37,961 bases of DNA from Burkholderiaceae bacterium (GCA_004299095.1 SCQQ01000070.1:1-37961), one strand, 5' to 3'; positions 9,053-21,756 are shown, counted from the first letter of the stretch. Notes: a model not told the origin generated them from the letters alone. Numbers and translations: made by a program.

Positions 9053-9544
9053 CTAGAACACGCCGGCGGCCAGCCCCGCAGCCAGGCCGGCGCCCACTTC
9101 GGCGCACTTCGCCAGATCCGCCGCCTCGATCACCTTGGGCGCCAGAATGCGCACCGGGTCTTGCGCGTGGGTGCAGACGATCAGCCCCGGCGCCACGCAT
9201 TTCAGGCGCCAGCCGGTCGCGATTCGATCCAGTTGACGCAGCGCGCCCCGGCCATCGCTGCCGGCGCAGATCAACGCGGCGTACGGCCGACCATTGATCC
9301 GGTCCAGCACCGCGTAGTAGGTGCGGTCGAAGAAATCTTTCATCACGCCGGACATGGACGCCAGGTTTTCGGGCGTCGCGAACAGATAGCCATCGGCACC
9401 CAAGACATCGTCCGGACCGGCATCGGCCGCACGCATCAGGACGGTCTCCAACGCCTCCTCAGCGCACGCCGCCTGGGCCGCCGCAGCCGCCATCTGGCGC
9501 GTGCCGCCAGTCATGCTGTGGTAGACGATCAACAGCTTCTTCAC
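9053..9544 (-). CDS. Flavodoxin-like / NAD(P)H-dependent FMN reductase family protein
   Basis: A 163-residue flavodoxin-fold protein. MKKLLIVYHSMTGGTRQMA is the phosphate-binding loop for FMN, and GYLFATPENLASMSGVMKDFFDR is the usual second FMN contact of flavodoxin-like reductases. It probably moves electrons from NAD(P)H to an unknown acceptor in the cytosol. The GTG start at 9544 is preceded by AGGGG with 8-nt spacing. It lies 68 bp downstream of rpoD in the same direction and is convergent with mltB, only 14 bp apart. No specific partner can be deduced. Confidence 0.88.
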   Translation of the reverse strand: MKKLLIVYHSMTGGTRQMAAAAAQAACAEEALETVLMRAADAGPDDVLGADGYLFATPENLASMSGVMKDFFDRTYYAVLDRINGRPYAALICAGSDGRGALRQLDRIATGWRLKCVAPGLIVCTHAQDPVRILAPKVIEAADLAKCAEVGAGLAAGLAAGVF

Positions 9545-9596
9545 GGCGCGTTCCCCTGCCAGGCTGCGGTGCTCACGCGGATGCCGGCGCCATGGA

Positions 9597-9608
9597 GCGA
9601 CCGGTCGC
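9597..9608 (-). terminator. Palindrome after rpoD
   Basis: The perfect 12-base palindrome GCGACCGGTCGC lies 4 bp after the rpoD stop in the 68-bp gap before the flavodoxin gene. It could fold into a short hairpin in the transcript but has no T-run, so it is at most a weak terminator or pause site. Confidence 0.22.
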
Positions 9609-9612
9609 GACG

Positions 9613-12162
<2,550 letters not shown>

Positions 12163-12476
12163 GGTGAACCTCAAAATGAATCAAAGGCTGGAACTCGCGC
12201 ACGCGGCAGCGCGACTCGGGTTGCGGAAATCAATCCGGCGTGACTCTTGAAAATCGTCGGTCGCCGCTCATGGATGGCTGCATAGCCGTGCGCCGGCCGG
12301 GCGCCTGCGTGAGATCGTGCGAACACTTGAAGCTGTCTCAACTGAAAGCCCGGCGCACCACCCGTTCGGGTAAACCTTGACCACGCGCAGCAGACCTGTT
12401 GCTCGTGATGAACGCGGCAAGCCTTTAATTATAGTTTCTGCGGCGATTTTCAAGCACTGCGCGTACGCGCGGCGGC
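12163..12476. other. dnaG-rpoD intergenic region / rpoD leader
   Basis: A 314-bp gap without a convincing gene. A 61-codon minus-strand frame (12268-12453) starts exactly on the TTGAAA promoter hexamer and has no family resemblance, so I leave it out. The gap holds the palindrome GCGCGTACGCGC at 12459-12470 just after dnaG, a promoter-like TATAAT at 12428-12433, and the rpoD ribosome binding site at 12168-12173. If that promoter is used, the rpoD leader would be about 260 nt long. Confidence 0.5.
12428..12453 (-). promoter_or_regulatory. Candidate rpoD promoter
   Basis: Read on the minus strand, TTGAAA (12448-12453) is followed after 14 bp by a perfect TATAAT (12428-12433), in the most AT-rich patch of this gap. 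The minus-10 is strong but the 14-bp spacer is shorter than the usual 16-18, so either the minus-35 is poor or activity needs another factor. It would let rpoD be expressed apart from dnaG. Confidence 0.42.
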
Positions 12477-14279
12477 CTACTTTTTGGCCGCGGTGTAATC
12501 AGCCAGCAACACGCGATAGAGGCCCAGGTTGCCTTCGGCCAGCGCTGCATTCATGCGCTTTTTCAAATAGGACGGGCGCTGCGCCCGCAAAATCGATTCC
12601 AGTTCGGACGCTTCCGGCTTGATCTCCGCGGGGATGCGCCGCACCAAGTCTTCGGCCACCTCGGCGAGCGCCTGATCCGTCAATCTGGATCGGAAAACCG
12701 GCCAGGTCTGGGGTCCGCTCTCCTGCAACTGCCGTTCGACCCAGGCGAACAGCGGACCATACGGCGTCGGCATGTCGCACAGGAGCTGATGGTCGGTCGA
12801 ACTCAGGGCCAACCAACTCTCGGAAGCCGTCAGCACGATTTGCAAGGCGCGCGCAGCGGTTCGGTCGGATGGATAGCTGCGCGCGCTGGATGCGCGGACC
12901 GACGGCGTCGGACGTGCGGGCGCAGGCGCTGCGCCGCGTACGTCCACGGATGCCGGAGCCAGTCGCCGGTCGGCCGTACCGGAAAGCCCCCACAGGCGCT
13001 CCAATTCCTGCACGTCCAGTTGCACCCGCGTGGCGATATCGCCCAGCAACTGCCGCCCCAGCGCTCCGTCCGGCAGCCGCTGCCACAGCTCGCGCGCCTT
13101 GGCGGCAAAATGGGAACGCCCCTCGGCGGTATCCATGGCGCACTGCTCGGCCGCAGCGTCGATCAGAAAGCGCGACAGCGGGATGGCGCGATCGACCTGC
13201 TCCTGAAACGCCGCGACACCTTGGCTACGGACAAAGCTGTCAGGATCGTGCTCGGGCGGCAGAAACAGAAACTTCAGCGTGCGCGTATCCTCGGCATAGG
13301 GCAGCGCCACATTCAGCGCCTTGTGCGCTGCAGCACGGCCCGCAGCGTCGCCATCGAAGCTGAAAACGATCTGGTCGGTAAAGCGGAACAGCTTTTGCAC
13401 GTGCTCCGGCGTACAGGCGGTGCCGAGCGTGGCCACGGCGTTCAGGAAGCCCGATTGCGCCAGCGCCACCACGTCCATGTAGCCTTCGGTGACCAGCGCG
13501 TAACCGCGCTCGCGCACCGCACGGCGCGCCTCGAACAACCCATACAGCTCACGCCCCTTGTGGAAAAGGGTGCCGTCCGACGAGTTGAGGTATTTGGGCT
13601 TGCTGTCGTCCAGCACGCGGCCGCCAAAGCCGATGACGTCGCCGCGGATACCGCGAATCGGAAACATCACGCGCTGCCGGAAACGGTCGTAGCGCCGAGC
13701 GGGCGGTCCCTCCTGCGCAATCACCAGCCCGGCCTCGACCAGAAGCGGGCTTTCGTAGTCGGAAAAGACCTCGGCCAATGTCTGCCAGCCGTCGGGCGCC
13801 CAGCCCAGGCCGAAATCGCGTGCAATCGCGCCGGAGAGTCCGCGGCGCTTCAGGTACCCGATGGCGGCGCGCGACGAGCGCAACAGCTTGCTGTAGGCGG
13901 CCGACGCTTGCGCCAGCAAAGCCGCCAGGCGCGCGCGCGCCTCGCGGGCGCGCGCCTCCTGCTCACGTTCGGCCGGACCGCGCCGGTCGTCCGGAACTTC
14001 CAGGCCATATTGCTGCGCCAGGCCCTGCACCACTTCGAGGAAGCCGGCGCCGGTCATTTCCATCAGGAAACCAATGGCGTTGCCGCTCTTGCCGCAGCCG
14101 AAGCAGTGATAGAACTGCTTGCTCTGGCTCACGCTGAACGACGGCGTTTTCTCGGCATGGAAGGGGCACAGCCCGACAAAATTGGCTCCGGCTTTCTTGA
14201 GTTGGACGTAGCGCCCGACCACTTCGACCACGTCGGTGCGTTCGAGCAGGTCCTGGATGAAAAGCTGCGGGATAGCCAC
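12477..14279 (-). CDS. dnaG: DNA primase DnaG
   Basis: Synthesises RNA primers at the replication fork and works with the DnaB helicase. The 600-residue protein has the N-terminal CHC2 zinc finger (Cys38, His41, Cys59, Cys62), the RNA polymerase core with the TOPRIM motifs TEGYMDVVAL and FSFDGDAAGR, and a C-terminal helicase-binding domain. The start is set at GTG 14279 (VAIPQLFIQDLLERTDVV), which aligns with other primases; an upstream extension of the frame is unlike the family. No strong ribosome binding site is visible. It lies 81 bp after recO and before rpoD. rpsU, often next to dnaG, is not in the window. Confidence 0.97.
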   Translation of the reverse strand: MAIPQLFIQDLLERTDVVEVVGRYVQLKKAGANFVGLCPFHAEKTPSFSVSQSKQFYHCFGCGKSGNAIGFLMEMTGAGFLEVVQGLAQQYGLEVPDDRRGPAEREQEARAREARARLAALLAQASAAYSKLLRSSRAAIGYLKRRGLSGAIARDFGLGWAPDGWQTLAEVFSDYESPLLVEAGLVIAQEGPPARRYDRFRQRVMFPIRGIRGDVIGFGGRVLDDSKPKYLNSSDGTLFHKGRELYGLFEARRAVRERGYALVTEGYMDVVALAQSGFLNAVATLGTACTPEHVQKLFRFTDQIVFSFDGDAAGRAAAHKALNVALPYAEDTRTLKFLFLPPEHDPDSFVRSQGVAAFQEQVDRAIPLSRFLIDAAAEQCAMDTAEGRSHFAAKARELWQRLPDGALGRQLLGDIATRVQLDVQELERLWGLSGTADRRLAPASVDVRGAAPAPARPTPSVRASSARSYPSDRTAARALQIVLTASESWLALSSTDHQLLCDMPTPYGPLFAWVERQLQESGPQTWPVFRSRLTDQALAEVAEDLVRRIPAEIKPEASELESILRAQRPSYLKKRMNAALAEGNLGLYRVLLADYTAAKK

Positions 14280-14360
14280 TGCGGCATTGTCTCGCAAAGA
14301 CGTGTTTTCCCAGCCATGGCGTCGGCGCCACGGGGAGCGTGACGCCACCGTGGGCCGGGC

Positions 14361-15125
14361 TCAACGCTTGAAACGCTGCAGCTCGCTTGCCAATTGACGC
14401 GTGCGCAAGGGAGCGCCACCGGAATAACCGTCGAGATACTGGCGCAGTTGCTGGCGCAAGCCGGCGCGATCCGCGGGCGCCAGTGCGCGCACGACGGCGG
14501 CCAACGCGTCCAGCGGCCGATCCTGTGCAAACGCGCGCTCGAACGCCAACCAGTCGTCGCTGCCGAGCGCTGGTTGCTGCGCATCCGGCGCGGCGCACAA
14601 CCCGCGTTCGGCCAGAAGGGCGTAACGGCCGCGAGCCGCAAGCGGCGCCAGGGTCAATGCTTCCGAATCCAGTGCCGGCAAATAACCCCCGTCGCGCAAC
14701 AACACCAGTTCGAACGCGCGCAGTGCTGCGGCGGCCAGTGCGCCGTCACCGCCGGAGGCCAGGCTCTCGACGGTCGCGGCGTAGGCATCGAAGAGGCGCG
14801 GATGCGGATCTTCACGGGCCACCATGCGCAACAGCAACTCGTTGACGTAATAGCCCGACAGCAGCGCGTCGCCGGTCGGCATGACGCTGCCGCCGCCCCA
14901 TTCGGCGCTCTTGAGCGTGCGAATTTCGCCTTTCCCGCCCCAGGCGATGAAAAGCGGCTGCAACGGCAACAACACCGAGCGGAAGTAGGACGACGGCCGC
15001 TTGGCGCCATTGGCGACCAGCGCGAGCCGACCATAGTCGCGCGTGAACGCTTCGACGATCACGCTGGTTTCGCTCCAGTCGTAATGGTGCAGCACGTACG
15101 CCGGCTGATGCGCGACGCGGTTCAT
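14361..15125 (-). CDS. recO: DNA repair protein RecO
   Basis: RecO works with RecR (and RecF) to load RecA on SSB-coated single-stranded DNA in gap repair. The 254-residue protein has the N-terminal OB-fold start AYVLHHYDWSETSVIVEAFTR, followed by the PLQPLFIAWGGKGEIRTL stretch and a helical C-terminal domain with VNELLLRMVAREDPHPRLFDAY. It lies 76 bp after era, the usual order in proteobacteria. In most beta- and gammaproteobacteria that I know, pdxJ and acpS follow recO; here dnaG does instead. Confidence 0.95.
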   Translation of the reverse strand: MNRVAHQPAYVLHHYDWSETSVIVEAFTRDYGRLALVANGAKRPSSYFRSVLLPLQPLFIAWGGKGEIRTLKSAEWGGGSVMPTGDALLSGYYVNELLLRMVAREDPHPRLFDAYAATVESLASGGDGALAAAALRAFELVLLRDGGYLPALDSEALTLAPLAARGRYALLAERGLCAAPDAQQPALGSDDWLAFERAFAQDRPLDALAAVVRALAPADRAGLRQQLRQYLDGYSGGAPLRTRQLASELQRFKR

Positions 15126-15201
15126 CGCCTGCCGCGATCAACGCCGCGTCGCGCCGTATTCAGGCGCAGCCCGGCAGCGCTGGTCCAACAGCCCATGGCG
15201 C

Positions 15202-16197
15202 CTACTCATAGCCCAGGCTGCGCAACCGCGCCTCGTCATCGGCCCAGCCCGAACGCACTTTGACCCAGAGTTCCAGGAATACTTTGGCGCCCAGCAATTT
15301 CTCCAGTTCAAGCCGCGCCTGGGTGCCGATTTCCTTCAGGCGCTCGCCGCCATGGCCGACGATGATGGCCTTGTGGCCGTCGCGCTCCACCAGGATGGTG
15401 GCGGCAATGCGCACGAACCGGCCGCCGCCGCGCGCAGGCTCTTCCTGAAACTGATCGATGATGACCGCAGACGCATAGGGAATCTCGTCGCCGGTCAGGC
15501 GAAACAGCTTTTCGCGCACCACTTCGCTCGCCAGGAACTTCTCGCTGCGGTCGGTGAGCTCGCCGTCCGCGTACCACCAGTCCTGCCGCGGCAGGTAGGG
15601 CGCGCAAATCGCCACCAGCCGCTCGACATCGGCGGGGCGCTTGGCCGACATCGGGACCAGTTCGGCGAACGGATAGCGTTCGGGCATGCGTTGCAGCCAG
15701 GCGGCGAGTTCCGCCTTGCGATGCACGCGGTCCAGCTTGTTGGCGATGAGCAGTACCGGCGTTTTGCCCTTGAGCAGCGACAGCACCCTGGCGTCGGCCA
15801 ACGTGAAACTGCCTGCATCGACCACGAACAGGACCAAATCGACGCCGCCGATCGCACCGACCACCGCGCGGTTCATGGCGCGATTGAGCGCGGAACCGTG
15901 GCGCGTTTGGAACCCCGGGGTGTCGACAAACACCAGTTGGGTACCGCCGGCACCGTCGGCCACGGTCCGAATGCCCGTCACGCGGTTGCGCGTGGTCTGC
16001 GCCTTGCGGCTGGTGATGCTGATTTTTTGCCCCACCAGCGCGTTCAGCAGCGTGGATTTGCCGACGTTGGGGCGCCCCACGATGGCAATCGAGCCGCAGC
16101 GCCGCACGGTATCCGGCTGCGCCTGATCAGGCTTGGTTTGCTCTGGCTGTGCGCTGCCCCCGTCTCGATCTCCGCTCGCCACGTCCGGCTCAACCAT
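15202..16197 (-). CDS. era: GTPase Era
   Basis: An essential GTPase that binds the 3' end of 16S rRNA during 30S assembly. The 331-residue protein has an N-terminal extension of about 33 residues rich in Asp/Gln/Pro, then G1 GRPNVGKS (41-48), the TTRNR switch, G3 DTPG, G4 NKLD and G5 SAK motifs, and a C-terminal KH domain ([25 protein letters not shown]). Its ATG overlaps the rnc stop by 8 bases (ATGGTTGA), so translation is probably coupled to that of RNase III, which processes the same rRNA. Confidence 0.98.
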   Translation of the reverse strand: MVEPDVASGDRDGGSAQPEQTKPDQAQPDTVRRCGSIAIVGRPNVGKSTLLNALVGQKISITSRKAQTTRNRVTGIRTVADGAGGTQLVFVDTPGFQTRHGSALNRAMNRAVVGAIGGVDLVLFVVDAGSFTLADARVLSLLKGKTPVLLIANKLDRVHRKAELAAWLQRMPERYPFAELVPMSAKRPADVERLVAICAPYLPRQDWWYADGELTDRSEKFLASEVVREKLFRLTGDEIPYASAVIIDQFQEEPARGGGRFVRIAATILVERDGHKAIIVGHGGERLKEIGTQARLELEKLLGAKVFLELWVKVRSGWADDEARLRSLGYE

Positions 16198-16903
16198 GAT
16201 TGTTCTCGTTCAACCTGGCCAGCATCGCGCGCGCGGCCTGCTGTTCCGCCGCGCGGCGCGTACTGCCGCTGCCACGGGTCGTACCCGCCAGCGTCGCGAC
16301 GCGGCACGACACTTCGAAAGTCTGCGCATGCGCGGCTCCGGTGACCTGAACGACTTCATAGTCGGGCAACTTCACTTTGCGCGCCTGCAGCCATTCCTGC
16401 AACGTCGTCTTGGGGTCCTTGGCGGCCACGGCCAGGGCGGGCGTGATGTCAACGCCACGGTAGAGGTGCATCACCACCTGCGCTGCCGCCGCAAAGCCGC
16501 CGTCGAGATAAACGGCCCCGAGGACGGCCTCCAGCGCATCCGCGAGGATCGACGGGCGCTCGCGCCCGCCGGCATGCGCCTCGCCTTCGCCCAAGCGCAG
16601 CAATTGCGGAATGCCCAGGCCGCACGCAAGCCCATGCAGACTTTCCTCGCGTACGAGTTGCGACCGCAAGCGGGACAGGTCGCCTTCGGCGCCGTGCCCC
16701 AGTTTGCGGAACAGCATGTCGGCCACCACCAGGCCCAGGACCGAATCCCCCAGGAATTCCAGGCGCTCGTTATGCTCGGCCGAAAAACTGCGGTGCGTCA
16801 ATGCCCGGGCGAGCAGCGCCGGATCGGTGAACCGGTAACCCAAGTGCCCTTCGAGGGTGGCATGCCTCCCCCTGCGCGCTGTGGAAATGTCTTGTTCTGC
16901 CAA
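16190..16903 (-). CDS. rnc: Ribonuclease III
   Basis: A double-strand-specific endonuclease that processes rRNA precursors and some mRNAs. The RIII domain shows the signature [15 protein letters not shown] and the second acidic site [15 protein letters not shown]; the dsRNA-binding domain ([29 protein letters not shown]) closes the 237-residue protein. The start is inferred to be TTG 16903, 4 bp after the DUF4845 stop; no in-frame ATG lies between there and the conserved LEGHLGYRF, and the longer open frame overlaps DUF4845 as an unrelated shadow. It lacks the long C-terminal tail seen in some Burkholderia enzymes. Confidence 0.95.
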   Translation of the reverse strand: MAEQDISTARRGRHATLEGHLGYRFTDPALLARALTHRSFSAEHNERLEFLGDSVLGLVVADMLFRKLGHGAEGDLSRLRSQLVREESLHGLACGLGIPQLLRLGEGEAHAGGRERPSILADALEAVLGAVYLDGGFAAAAQVVMHLYRGVDITPALAVAAKDPKTTLQEWLQARKVKLPDYEVVQVTGAAHAQTFEVSCRVATLAGTTRGSGSTRRAAEQQAARAMLARLNENNHG

Positions 16904-16907
16904 CGCG

Positions 16908-17288
16908 TTATTTGTCCGCCGGCTGGGCGCCCGTGGCCGACCCCGAATATTTGAGGAGCAGATAAGCCGGTCCGCCGAGCGGAATCTCTTTCTGGTAGTT
17001 GAACGCCACCACGAATCGGCCATTGGCCTTGCTCACATCCAGGTCGCTGCCATGGATCGACGAGATGTAGCCGGCGTCAGCGTGCCGATCGAAGGATTGG
17101 CGAATATTGGCGACGGTGGTCCCGGTCTGGGCCGCTTCTTTCACGGCATTCTTGACCGCCATGTACTCGGTTGCCGTCGGAACGACCTTCGCGCCGATGA
17201 TGGCCAAGTAGGCCAAGACGGCACCGACCACCAGCAAGCTCAAGATCGACAGGCCGCGTGGAATGCGTTTGATCGGGTAGTGCGTCAT
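16908..17288 (-). CDS. DUF4845 domain-containing membrane protein
   Basis: A 126-residue protein with one N-terminal transmembrane segment (about residues 12-32, SILSLLVVGAVLAYLAII) after a short basic start, then a small extracytoplasmic domain with IRQSFDRHADAGYI and GRFVVAFNYQKEIPLGGPAYLLLKY. The family is regularly found between lepB and rnc in betaproteobacteria; its function is unknown. The spacing (15 bp after lepB, 4 bp before the proposed rnc start) places it firmly in the operon. Confidence 0.9.
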   Translation of the reverse strand: MTHYPIKRIPRGLSILSLLVVGAVLAYLAIIGAKVVPTATEYMAVKNAVKEAAQTGTTVANIRQSFDRHADAGYISSIHGSDLDVSKANGRFVVAFNYQKEIPLGGPAYLLLKYSGSATGAQPADK

Positions 17289-17303
17289 GTTCTTGTCACG
17301 TCG

Positions 17304-18245
17304 TTAATGAATTTTTCCGATTTGGCTGAGGTCGCTGAAATTCATCCAGATGAAAAACGCCTTGCCGACGATGTTGCGTTGGGGCACGAACCCCCAGTAA
17401 CGCGAATCCTCGGAATTGTCGCGGTTGTCGCCCATCGCAAAGTAATGACCGGGCGGCACCTTGCACGTCACGCCTTCGATACTGTAGACGCATTGGTCCC
17501 GGTATTTGAAGTCGCCGGGCTGGTCGATCATGGTCGGCGCGCGCGGGTTGAGGATGATGCGGTGCTCATGGCCATCCAGATCTTCCCTGAATTGCTCGAA
17601 GTACTGCGCGGTCGAATCGTCGAAGAACTCGGGCAGCGGCGTCTCCGGAATCTCGTGCCCATTGATGGTCAGGCGCTTGTTGAGGTAGGCCACGGTATCC
17701 CCCGGGAGGCCCACCACGCGCTTGATGTAGTCGATTTTCGGATTGAGCGGATAGCGAAACACGATCACGTCGCCGCGCCGCACCGGGTTGCCTTGCGTGA
17801 TGCGATCAAAAATCACCGGCAACTTCAGGCCGTAAGTGAATTTGTTCACCAGGATCAAGTCGCCGATGTGCAGCGTCGGAATCATGGAGCCCGACGGAAT
17901 CTTGAAGGGCTCGAAGACGAACGAGCGCAGCAGAAAAACGACCAAGATGACCGGGAACAACCCGGCCGTCCAATCCAGCCACCAGGGTTGCGCCAGCAAG
18001 GCATTGCGCGCCGCCTCGGCATCCGGCACCGCTACGCCTTGCTGCTGTTGCTGGGCATCCAAGGCAGTCGCCGCGGCCCGCCGCTGCGGCAGGAACACCA
18101 GGCGGTCAGCCACCCAGTAAACGGCCGTGACCACCGTGGCCACGAACAGCAGCAACTCGAAATTGCCGTCGATTTGCCCCCAGTACCAGGCAGCCCCGTA
18201 ACCCACGAAACCCGCCAAAATCAAAGCTGTGATCCAACGCATCAT
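17304..18245 (-). CDS. lepB: Signal peptidase I
   Basis: The membrane peptidase that removes signal peptides of secreted proteins. The 313-residue protein has N-terminal transmembrane helices (about 5-22 and 29-46), a Gln-rich cytoplasmic loop, another helix (about 94-109), and the catalytic dyad Ser120 in PSGSMIPTL and Lys175 in [12 protein letters not shown]. The box [14 protein letters not shown] is conserved. Its ATG overlaps the lepA stop (ATGA), the classic lepA-lepB coupling. Confidence 0.98.
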   Translation of the reverse strand: MMRWITALILAGFVGYGAAWYWGQIDGNFELLLFVATVVTAVYWVADRLVFLPQRRAAATALDAQQQQQGVAVPDAEAARNALLAQPWWLDWTAGLFPVILVVFLLRSFVFEPFKIPSGSMIPTLHIGDLILVNKFTYGLKLPVIFDRITQGNPVRRGDVIVFRYPLNPKIDYIKRVVGLPGDTVAYLNKRLTINGHEIPETPLPEFFDDSTAQYFEQFREDLDGHEHRIILNPRAPTMIDQPGDFKYRDQCVYSIEGVTCKVPPGHYFAMGDNRDNSEDSRYWGFVPQRNIVGKAFFIWMNFSDLSQIGKIH

Positions 18246-20050
18246 TCATCCACCTGCAATACGGCAAGAAAAGCCTCTTGCGGGACTTCGACCGTCCCGA
18301 CTTGTTTCATTCGCTTTTTGCCTTTTTTCTGCTTTTCCAGCAGTTTGCGCTTGCGCGTGACGTCGCCGCCATAGCACTTGGCGAGCACGTTCTTGCGCAG
18401 CGCCTTGACGTTTTCGCGCGCAATCACGTGCGCGCCAATCGCCGCTTGAATGGCCACGTCGAACTGTTGCCGTGCAATCAGTTCACGCAACTTGCCGACG
18501 ATGGCGCGGCCACGATACGGCGCGCGGCTGCGGTGCACGATGAGCGAGAGCGCGTCCACTTTGCTGCCGTTCAGCAGCACGTCGACCCGCACCATGTCGG
18601 ATGAGCGATATTCCTTGAACGCATAGTCCATCGAGGCGTAGCCGCGTGACGCCGATTTCAGGCGATCGAAGAAATCCAGCACGATTTCGGCCAGCGGCAG
18701 ATCGTACGTCAGCATCACCTGCCGGCCGTGATACGTCATGTCGATTTGGGCGCCGCGCTTTTCGTTGCACAGCGTCATGACGGGTCCGACGTAGTCCTGG
18801 GGCACGAACAGGTGCACAGTGACGATAGGCTCGCGAATTTCGCGCACGCTGCCTTGGTCCGGCATCTTGGCCGGGTTTTCCACGTGCACCACGGTGCCAT
18901 CGACCTGCTCGATTTCGTAGATCACGCTGGGCGCGGTGGTGATCAGGTCCTGATTGAATTCACGTTCGAGCCGCTCCTGCACGATGTCCATGTGCAGCAG
19001 GCCGAGGAAACCGCACCGGAAGCCGAAGCCAAGCGCTTCGCTCACGTCGGGTTCGAAATGCAGCGACGCGTCATTGAGCTGCAGCTTCTCCAGGCTGTCG
19101 CGCAACGCCTCGAAATTGCTGGCTTCGGTCGGATAAAGCCCGGCGAACACCTGCGACTGCACTTCTTTGAAACCCGGCAGCGGCTTTTCTGCCGGCCCCA
19201 GGTTGCCGGGCAATTTCTTCTCGACCGTGAGCGTGTCGCCGACCTTGGCCGCGCGCAGTTCCTTGATGCCGGCTACCACATAGCCGACCTCGCCCGCCTG
19301 CAGCACATCACGCGGCAATGCGAGGGGTGTGAACACCCCGAGCGTGCCGACGTTGTAGACGGCGCCGCTGGCCATCAGCTTGATGCGTTCGTTCTTGTGC
19401 AGCGTGCCATCCACCACGCGCACCAGCATGACCACGCCGGCGTACGAATCAAACCAGCTGTCGATGATCACCGCGCGCAGCGGCGCATCGACCGTACCGC
19501 GCGGCGGCGGCACTTGCGCGACGATCTGTTCCAGCAGTTCGTCGATGCCCATGCCGGTCTTGGCCGAAATCGCCAGCGCATGGCTCGCGTCGATACCGAT
19601 CACGTCCTCGATCTCGGACTTGGCAGTGGCCGCGTCGGCCTGCGGCAAATCCATCTTGTTCAGCACCGGAATGACTTCGACGCCCAGATCGAGCGCCGTG
19701 TAGCAATTGGCCACCGTCTGGGCTTCCACGCCTTGCGACGCGTCGACCACCAGCAACGCGCCCTCGCAGGCTGAGAGCGCGCGCGACACTTCGTACGAGA
19801 AATCGACGTGTCCGGGCGTGTCGATCAGATTCAGGTTGTAAATCTGGCCGTCCCGTGCCTGGTAGCTGAGCGCGGCAGTCTGCGCTTTGACGGTGATTCC
19901 GCGCTCTTTTTCGATGTCCATCGAATCCAGCACGCGCGTTTCCATCTCACGATCAGACAGGCCGCCGCAGCGCTGAATGAGCCGATCGGCCAACGTCGAT
20001 TTGCCGTGATCGATGTGGGCGATGATGGAGAAATTTCTGATGTGATCCAT
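18242..20050 (-). CDS. lepA: Elongation factor 4 (LepA)
   Basis: A translational GTPase that binds ribosomes, back-translocates stalled complexes in vitro and affects 30S biogenesis and initiation. The 602 residues match the family. Visible are G1 AHIDHGKST (11-19), [14 protein letters not shown], domain II, and the LepA-specific C-terminal domain with [13 protein letters not shown]. The start ATG 20050 ([12 protein letters not shown]) aligns with the family; the longer open frame is not conserved. It heads the lepA-lepB-DUF4845-rnc-era unit, 206 bp after degQ. Confidence 0.98.
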   Translation of the reverse strand: MDHIRNFSIIAHIDHGKSTLADRLIQRCGGLSDREMETRVLDSMDIEKERGITVKAQTAALSYQARDGQIYNLNLIDTPGHVDFSYEVSRALSACEGALLVVDASQGVEAQTVANCYTALDLGVEVIPVLNKMDLPQADAATAKSEIEDVIGIDASHALAISAKTGMGIDELLEQIVAQVPPPRGTVDAPLRAVIIDSWFDSYAGVVMLVRVVDGTLHKNERIKLMASGAVYNVGTLGVFTPLALPRDVLQAGEVGYVVAGIKELRAAKVGDTLTVEKKLPGNLGPAEKPLPGFKEVQSQVFAGLYPTEASNFEALRDSLEKLQLNDASLHFEPDVSEALGFGFRCGFLGLLHMDIVQERLEREFNQDLITTAPSVIYEIEQVDGTVVHVENPAKMPDQGSVREIREPIVTVHLFVPQDYVGPVMTLCNEKRGAQIDMTYHGRQVMLTYDLPLAEIVLDFFDRLKSASRGYASMDYAFKEYRSSDMVRVDVLLNGSKVDALSLIVHRSRAPYRGRAIVGKLRELIARQQFDVAIQAAIGAHVIARENVKALRKNVLAKCYGGDVTRKRKLLEKQKKGKKRMKQVGTVEVPQEAFLAVLQVDE

Positions 20051-20256
20051 AAACGAGAACCGCGTGCCAGCAAGCCACTTGGTGCGCTGCAGAGCGCCGC
20101 CCAAGGCACCAGTCAGGTCACGGCGCCGGAAACGCTGAAAAAGACCTGCTGACGGGTTGCAGCACGGATGACAACGCGAAGCCGCGGCGGACGTCTCTGC
20201 CTCAGATCACGAAAAATCAAGCGGCGCCATTGTGCCAAAAAGCCGGAATGGCCCAC

Positions 20257-21756
20257 TTACCCCTTGGGCGGCACCAGGATGTACTGCACCATGTCGTCAC
20301 GCTGCACCAGCATGTTGGTGACCTTGGTGCGGTCCAGCTTGGCCAGTGCGCTGTCGAACTGATGGACGTCTTCGATCTTGCTGTTGCCCACCGCCAGAAT
20401 CACGTCGCCCTTGCGCACGCCGGCACCCGCGGCCGCGCCGTTTGCGGCCTGTACCAGCACGCCGTTCGGGATCTTCAGTTCGCTGCGTTGCTCGGCCGTC
20501 AAATCCATCACGGTGAGGCCGAAGCTCTGCGAGGCCGACGGCTTGCTTTCGGGCGCGCTGCGCGCCGCTGCCGGCCGCCGCCCCGGTCCTGCGGCTTGCG
20601 GCTCCAGTTCCGCCACCACCACTTTCAGCTTGTGCGTTTTGCCACGACGGAACACGTCGATAGTGCTGTGCGCACCGGGCGCCGTCGCGCCCACCATGCG
20701 CGGCAAATCGGTGGCGCTGTCCACTGGCTTGCCGCCAAACGCGATCACGATGTCGCCCGGTTCAACGCCGGCGATCGCGGCCGGCGATCCCGGCTCCACA
20801 TTGCGCACCAGGGCGCCTTTGGGCGCGCTCAAACCCATCGATTCGGCCACTTCGCGCGAAACGCGATCGATGCGCACGCCGATACGGCCACGGGTGACGT
20901 GCCCGGTGGCTTTCAGTTGCTCGCCGACGCGCATGGCCTCGTCGATCGGAATCGCAAACGAGATCCCCATGAAGCCGCCCGAGCGCGAGTAAATCTGGCT
21001 GTTGATACCGACCACTTCGCCGCGCATGTTGATGAGCGGACCGCCCGAATTGCCCGGGTTGACCGCCACGTCGGTCTGGATGAACGGCAGGTATTCCCCG
21101 GTGTCGCGGTGCTTGGCACTGACGATGCCCGCGGTCACGGTGTTGTCGAGGTCGAACGGCGAGCCAATCGCCATCACCCACTCACCCACGCGCAGCTTGC
21201 TCACGTCGCCAATGCGCGCGGCGGGCAGGTGTGTGGCGTCGATTTTCAGGACGGCCACGTCGGTGCGTCGATCGGTCCCGACCACCTTGGCCTTGAATTC
21301 GCGCTGGTCATCCAGCGTGACGATGACGCCATCGGCATGCTCGATCACGTGCGCATTGGTCATGACGTAGCCATCGGGGGAAATGATGAAACCCGAGCCC
21401 ACGCCACGCGGCACTTCGCGCTCCGGCGTCTGCTGTTCTCCGCGCTTGGGCTTGGACCGCGGCAATTCGGGTGGCGGCCCGCCGAAAAAGCGCCGGAACA
21501 ACTCGCGCATGTCGTCGTCCATTTCACCGTCGTCGGACGAGCGCGGCAAGACGCGCTCGACGGTGCGGATGTTGACGACCGACGGGCCGACGAGATCGAC
21601 CAGGTCAGCGAAATCGGGCAGCCCGCGCACCACCAGCGGCGCTTCGGCCTTCGGTGCGGCGGCAGGAGCCGCATAGGTCGGTGCGCCCATCAGCGGCGAG
21701 GCCAAAAAGAGCGCAAGACACGCGTTCCGGATGACCGCGATAGGTTCGGATTTCAA
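20257..21756 (-). CDS. Do/DegQ-type periplasmic serine endoprotease (MucD-like)
   Basis: A periplasmic quality-control protease. The 499-residue protein starts with a signal peptide (IRNACLALFLASPLMGAPTYAAP), then a trypsin-like domain with triad His136 (TNAHVIEH), Asp166 (TDVAVLKID) and Ser237 (PGNSGGPL). Two PDZ domains follow (about 280-370, KGALVRNVEPGSPA; and about 400-490, NGVLVQAANGAAAGAGV). A charged Pro-rich LA loop lies near 90-115. The start is TTG 21756 because GGAGGAG (21764-21770) is 7 nt upstream. It is last in the rpoE-rseA-rseB cluster, the position of mucD in Pseudomonas, which fits a role in envelope stress. Confidence 0.95.
   Translation of the reverse strand: MKSEPIAVIRNACLALFLASPLMGAPTYAAPAAAPKAEAPLVVRGLPDFADLVDLVGPSVVNIRTVERVLPRSSDDGEMDDDMRELFRRFFGGPPPELPRSKPKRGEQQTPEREVPRGVGSGFIISPDGYVMTNAHVIEHADGVIVTLDDQREFKAKVVGTDRRTDVAVLKIDATHLPAARIGDVSKLRVGEWVMAIGSPFDLDNTVTAGIVSAKHRDTGEYLPFIQTDVAVNPGNSGGPLINMRGEVVGINSQIYSRSGGFMGISFAIPIDEAMRVGEQLKATGHVTRGRIGVRIDRVSREVAESMGLSAPKGALVRNVEPGSPAAIAGVEPGDIVIAFGGKPVDSATDLPRMVGATAPGAHSTIDVFRRGKTHKLKVVVAELEPQAAGPGRRPAAARSAPESKPSASQSFGLTVMDLTAEQRSELKIPNGVLVQAANGAAAGAGVRKGDVILAVGNSKIEDVHQFDSALAKLDRTKVTNMLVQRDDMVQYILVPPKG

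Noticed and set aside
12268-12453. 61-codon minus-strand frame in the dnaG-rpoD gap
   Set aside because: No ribosome binding site, its TTG start coincides with a promoter hexamer, and it resembles no family I know.
12459-12470. Palindrome GCGCGTACGCGC after dnaG as an intrinsic terminator
   Set aside because: No T-run follows, and palindromes of this kind are common by chance in such GC-rich DNA.
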